Source of the DNA: Henricia sp. BOLD:AAB3569
Taxonomy: Eukaryota > Echinodermata > Asteroidea > Spinulosida > Echinasteridae
Reading direction: 5' to 3'
Assembly (NCBI GenBank): GCA_037783545.1
Contig: JBBELK010000458.1
Location: 806,001-870,000 of the forward strand
Length of the DNA: 64,000 nucleotides
Shown here: piece by piece, positions 60,960-64,000 of the stretch
How positions within the stretch are numbered: position 1 is the first letter of the stretch
How the letters are laid out: each line of letters begins with the position of its first letter
Notes under the pieces: generated by a model
Told to the model about the DNA's origin: nothing
Seen by the model: the letters and a program-made list of their open reading frames with translations, nothing else
The model's database searches: none
Program-made: the position numbers and the translations under genes

Positions 60960-63900
60960 TTTGTGCCAACAATTAGCATGCCGACACTGAGTTTTAGCTA
61001 CATTCGACAATAACTCGTTCGGTTTGAACTGGAAACAGTTCAAATTTGCAGTATACGTTTGCGATGTAGATCTGTTTAAGCAGACAAAATGCGAAGCTTG
61101 TCTGGAAATTCCTTCAGCTCCAAACTTCCGATCATACCAGACGCAGTGTTCTCCGAAAGCAGCGTCTGTTTGTGCCAACAATTAGTGTGCCGGCACTGAG
61201 TTTTAGTTACATTTGACAATAACTCGGTCGGTTTGAACGGGAAACAGTTCAAATTTGCAGTATACGTTTGCGATGTAGATCTGTTTAAGCAGAAAACATG
61301 CGAAGCTTGTCTGGAAATTCCTTCAGCTCCAAAATTGCGATCATACGAAAGCGGGGTCTGTTTGTACCAACAATTAGTGTGCCGGCACTGAGTTTTAGCT
61401 ACATTCGACAATAACTCGGTTGGTTTGAACTGGAAACAGTTCAAATTTGCAGTATACGTTTGCGATGTAGATCTGTTTAAGCAGAAAACATGCGAAGCTT
61501 GTCTGGAAATTCCTTCAGCTCCAAAATTGCGACCATACCAGACGCAGTGTTCTCCGAAAGCGGGGTCTGTTTGTGCCAACAATTAGTGTGCCGGCACTGA
61601 GTTTTAGCTACATTCGACAATAACTCGGTCGGTTTGAACAGGAAACAGTTCAAATTTGCAGTATACGTTTGCGTTGTAGATCTGTTTAAGCAGAAAACAT
61701 GCGAAGCTTGTCTGGAAATTCCTTCAGCTCCAAAATTGCGATCATACCAGACGCAGTGTTCTCCGAAAGCGGCGTCTGTTTGTGCCAACAATTAGTGTGC
61801 CGGCACTGAATTTTAGCTACATTCGACAATCACTCGGTCGGTTTGAACAGGAAACAGTTCAAATTTGCAGTATACGTTTGCGTTGTAGATCTGTTTAAGC
61901 AGAAAACATGCGAAGCTTGTCTGGAAATTCCTTCAGCTCCAAAATTGCGATCATACCAGACGCAGTGTTCTGCGAAAGCGTGGTCTGTTTGTGCCAACAA
62001 TTAGCATGCCGACACTGAGTTTTAGCTACATTCGACAATAACTCGTTCGGTTTGAACTGGAAACAGTTCAAATTTGCAGTATACGTTTGCGATGTAGATC
62101 TGTTTAAGCAGACAAAATGCGAAGCTTGTCTGGAAATTCCTTCAGCTCCAAACTTCCGATCATACCAGACGCAGTGTTCTCCGAAAGCAGCGTCTGTTTG
62201 TGCCAACAATTAGTGTGCCGGCACTGAGTTTTAGTTACATTTGACAATAACTCGGTCGGTTTGAACTGGAAACAGTTCAAATTTGCAGTATACGTTTGCG
62301 ATGTAGATCTGTTTAAGCAGAAAACATGCGAAGCTTGTCTGGAAATTCCTTCAGCTCCAAAATTGCGATCATACCAGACGCAGTGTTCTCCGAAAGCGGG
62401 GTCTGTTTGTGCCAACAATTAGTGTGCCGGCACTGAGTTTTAGCTACATTCGACAATAACTCGGTCGGTTTGAACAGGAAACAGTTCAAATTTGCAGTAT
62501 ACGTTTGCGTTGTAGATCTGTTTAAGCAGAAAACATGCGAAGCTTGTCTGGAAATTCCTTCAGCTCCAAAATTGCGATCATACCAGACGCAGTGTTCTCC
62601 GAAAGCGGCGTCTGTTTGTGCCAACAATTAGTGTGCCGGCACTGAATTTTAGCTACATTCGACAATAACTCGGTCGGTTTGAACAGGAAACAGTTCAAAT
62701 TTGCAGTATACGTTTGCGTTGTAGATCTGTTTAAGCAGAAAACATGCGAAGCTTGTCTGGAAATTCCTTCAGCTCCAAAATTGCGATCATACCAGACGCA
62801 GTATTCTGCGAAAGCGTGGTCTGTTTGTGCCAACAATTAGCATGCCGACACTGAGATTTAGCTACATTCGACAATAACTCGTTCGGTTTGAACTGGAAAC
62901 AGTTCAAATTTGCAGTATACGTTTGCGATGTAGATCTGTTTAAGCAGAAAACATGCGAAGCTTGTCTGGAAATTCCTTCAGCTCCAAAATTGCGATCATA
63001 CGAAAGCGGGGTCTGTTTGTACCAACAATTAGTGTGCCGGCACTGAGTTTTAGCTACATTCGACAATAACTCGGTCGGTTTGAACTGGAAACAGTTCAAA
63101 TTTGCAGTATACGTTTGCGATGTAGATCTGTTTAAGCAGAAAACATGCGAAGCTTGTCTGGAAATTCCTTCAGCTCCAAAATTGCGATCATACCAGATGC
63201 AGTGTTCTCCGAAAGCGGGGTCTGTTTGTGCCAACAATTAGTGTGCCGGCACTGAGTTTTAGTTACATTTGACAATAACTCGGTCGGTTTGAAAGGGAAA
63301 CAGTTCAAATTTGCAGTATACGTTTGCGATGTAGTTCTGTTTAAGCAGAAAAAATGCGAAGCTTGTCTGGAAATTCCTTCAGCTCCAAAATTGCGATCAT
63401 ACGAAAGCGGGGTCTGTTTGTACCAACAATTAGTGTGCCGGCACTGAGTTTTAGCTACATTCGACAATAACTCGGTCGGTTTGAACTGGAAACAGTTCAA
63501 ATTTGCAGTATACGTTTGCGATGTAGATCTGTTTAAGCAGAAAACATGCGAAGCTTGTCTGGAAATTCCTTCAGCTCCAAAATTGCGATCATACCAGACG
63601 CAGTGTTCTCCGAAAGCGGGGTCTGTTTGTGCCAACAATTAGTGTGCCGGCACTGAGTTTTAGCTACATTCGACAATAACTCGGTCGGTTTGAACAGGAA
63701 ACAGTTCAAATTTGCAGTATACGTTTGCGTTGTAGATCTGTTTAAGCAGAAAACATGCGAAGCTTGTCTGGAAATTCCTTCAGCTCCAAAATTGCGATCA
63801 TACCAGACGCAGTGTTCTCCGAAAGCGGCGTCTGTTTGTGCCAACAATTAGTGTGCCGGCACTGAATTTTAGCTACATTCGACAATAACTCGGTCGGTTT

Positions 63901-64000
63901 GAACAGGAAACAGTTCAAATTTGCAGTATACGTTTGCGTTGTAGATCTGTTTGAGCAGAAAACATGCGAAGCTTGTCTGGAAATTCCTTCAGCTCCAAAA
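56155..64000 (+). repeat. Second copy of the first 7,846 bases
   Basis: This block repeats the start of the window almost base for base up to the last base of the window. It comprises the latter part of the second 6,629-bp unit (to about 61.14 kb) and then the same exit flank as at 5.0-7.8 kb. The near identity means recent duplication, strong homogenisation, or an assembly repeat. If the array has a 56-kb super-unit, the sequence after 64,000 should continue like 7,847 onward. Confidence 0.92.
57058..57059 (+). other. 10-bp deletion marker, fourth copy
   Basis: The deletion junction is the same as at 904 (offset 56,154). It lies inside the second 6,629-bp unit. Confidence 0.9.

Larger units (their letters stand above)
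1..64000 (+). repeat. Satellite DNA array, 209/192-bp monomers, head to tail
   Basis: The entire window is a tandem array of one monomer family. Landmarks recur once per monomer in a fixed order: GCGAAGCTTGTCTGG, CAGCTCC, CGATCATAC, GAAAGCG, CAACAATTAG, GCCGGCAC, GACAATAACTCGG, ACAGTTCAAATTTGCAGTA, GTATACGTTTG and GTAGATCTG. Successive landmarks lie 209 bp apart, or 192 bp where a 17-bp segment is missing. All copies have the same orientation and I see no inserted foreign sequence. Monomers differ mainly at a limited set of diagnostic positions that are shuffled among copies, which is the pattern left by unequal exchange and gene conversion. Long satellite arrays of this type belong to eukaryotic heterochromatin; the species and chromosomal position cannot be told from the sequence. 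No protein-coding potential is supported. Confidence 0.98.

Noticed and set aside
367..63847. Minus-strand open reading frames of 104-296 codons as a gene family
   Set aside because: They overlap each other in shifted phases, start at TTG, are set entirely by monomer length modulo 3 and one stop-changing variant, and variants between copies freely alter the protein.
1..64000. CRISPR array
   Set aside because: There are no unique spacers; the full 192-209 bp period is homologous from copy to copy.
1..64000. Giant gene with internal protein repeats
   Set aside because: 209 is not divisible by 3 and no frame stays open beyond 296 codons.
1..64000. Telomeric repeats, G-quadruplex runs, or ribosomal spacer
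   Set aside because: There is no short telomere-like motif, no repeated G runs beyond GGGG, and no rRNA-like sequence anywhere in the window.

Overview
The whole 64,000-base window is one uninterrupted, head-to-tail satellite DNA array. I find no gene, RNA gene, transposon, CRISPR array or single-copy sequence in it. The window starts and ends inside a monomer, so neither array edge is visible. The basic monomer is 209 bp, or 192 bp where a fixed 17-bp deletion is present. Rare forms of 210, 199 and 187 bp also occur. About 310 monomers fit in the window, all in the same orientation. A megabase-style satellite of this kind points to eukaryotic heterochromatin (pericentromeric, centromeric or subtelomeric). 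I do not recognise the monomer and cannot name the species. One hand-counted monomer is 44% GC with 12 CpG against about 10 expected, so CpG is not depleted. This fits a lineage with little CpG methylation (for example many invertebrates) or a young array.

The array is nested at several scales. (1) Monomers of 209 (L) and 192 (S). (2) Small higher-order units: a 401-bp L+S dimer and a 593-bp L+S+S trimer. (3) Multi-monomer tandem duplications with periods of 1,444 bp (42.3-45.2 kb), 2,005 bp (7.7-11.5 kb), 2,214 bp (36.1-40.5 kb, and 17.9-22.2 kb with one monomer lost), 4,479 bp (25.0-34.3 kb) and 6,629 bp (47.7-61.1 kb). (4) Dispersed segmental copies: 13.7-22.4 kb matches 31.9-40.8 kb, 2.8-9.5 kb matches 22.4-29.4 kb, and the first 7,846 bases match the last 7,846 bases (offset 56,154) with only two differences seen. 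The zone 40.8-45.2 kb is the most diverged and indel-rich.

Layout from left to right: 1-7.8 kb, block also found at 56.2-64 kb; 7.7-11.5 kb, 2,005-bp pair containing 593-bp trimers; 11.5-13.7 kb, mixed dimer and trimer units; 13.7-22.4 kb, segment copied at 31.9-40.8 kb; 22.4-29.4 kb, segment copied from the 2.8-9.5 kb family; 25.0-34.3 kb, 4,479-bp tandem pair; 40.8-42.3 kb, diverged monomers; 42.3-45.2 kb, 1,444-bp pair; 45.2-47.7 kb, shortened relative of 0.7-2.8 kb; 47.7-61.1 kb, 6,629-bp pair; 61.1-64 kb, exit flank identical to 5.0-7.8 kb.

The many minus-strand reading frames are periodic artefacts. A 209-bp period is not divisible by 3, successive frames overlap each other in shifted phase, and their apparent starts are TTG codons. 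Each monomer carries a 22-bp inverted repeat with a 4-nt GAAA loop and a 10-bp perfect palindrome. The 22-bp inverted repeat is excised exactly in the 187-bp monomers, between 4-bp TTTG direct repeats. All boundaries were read by eye at diagnostic variant sites and are accurate to tens of bases at best.
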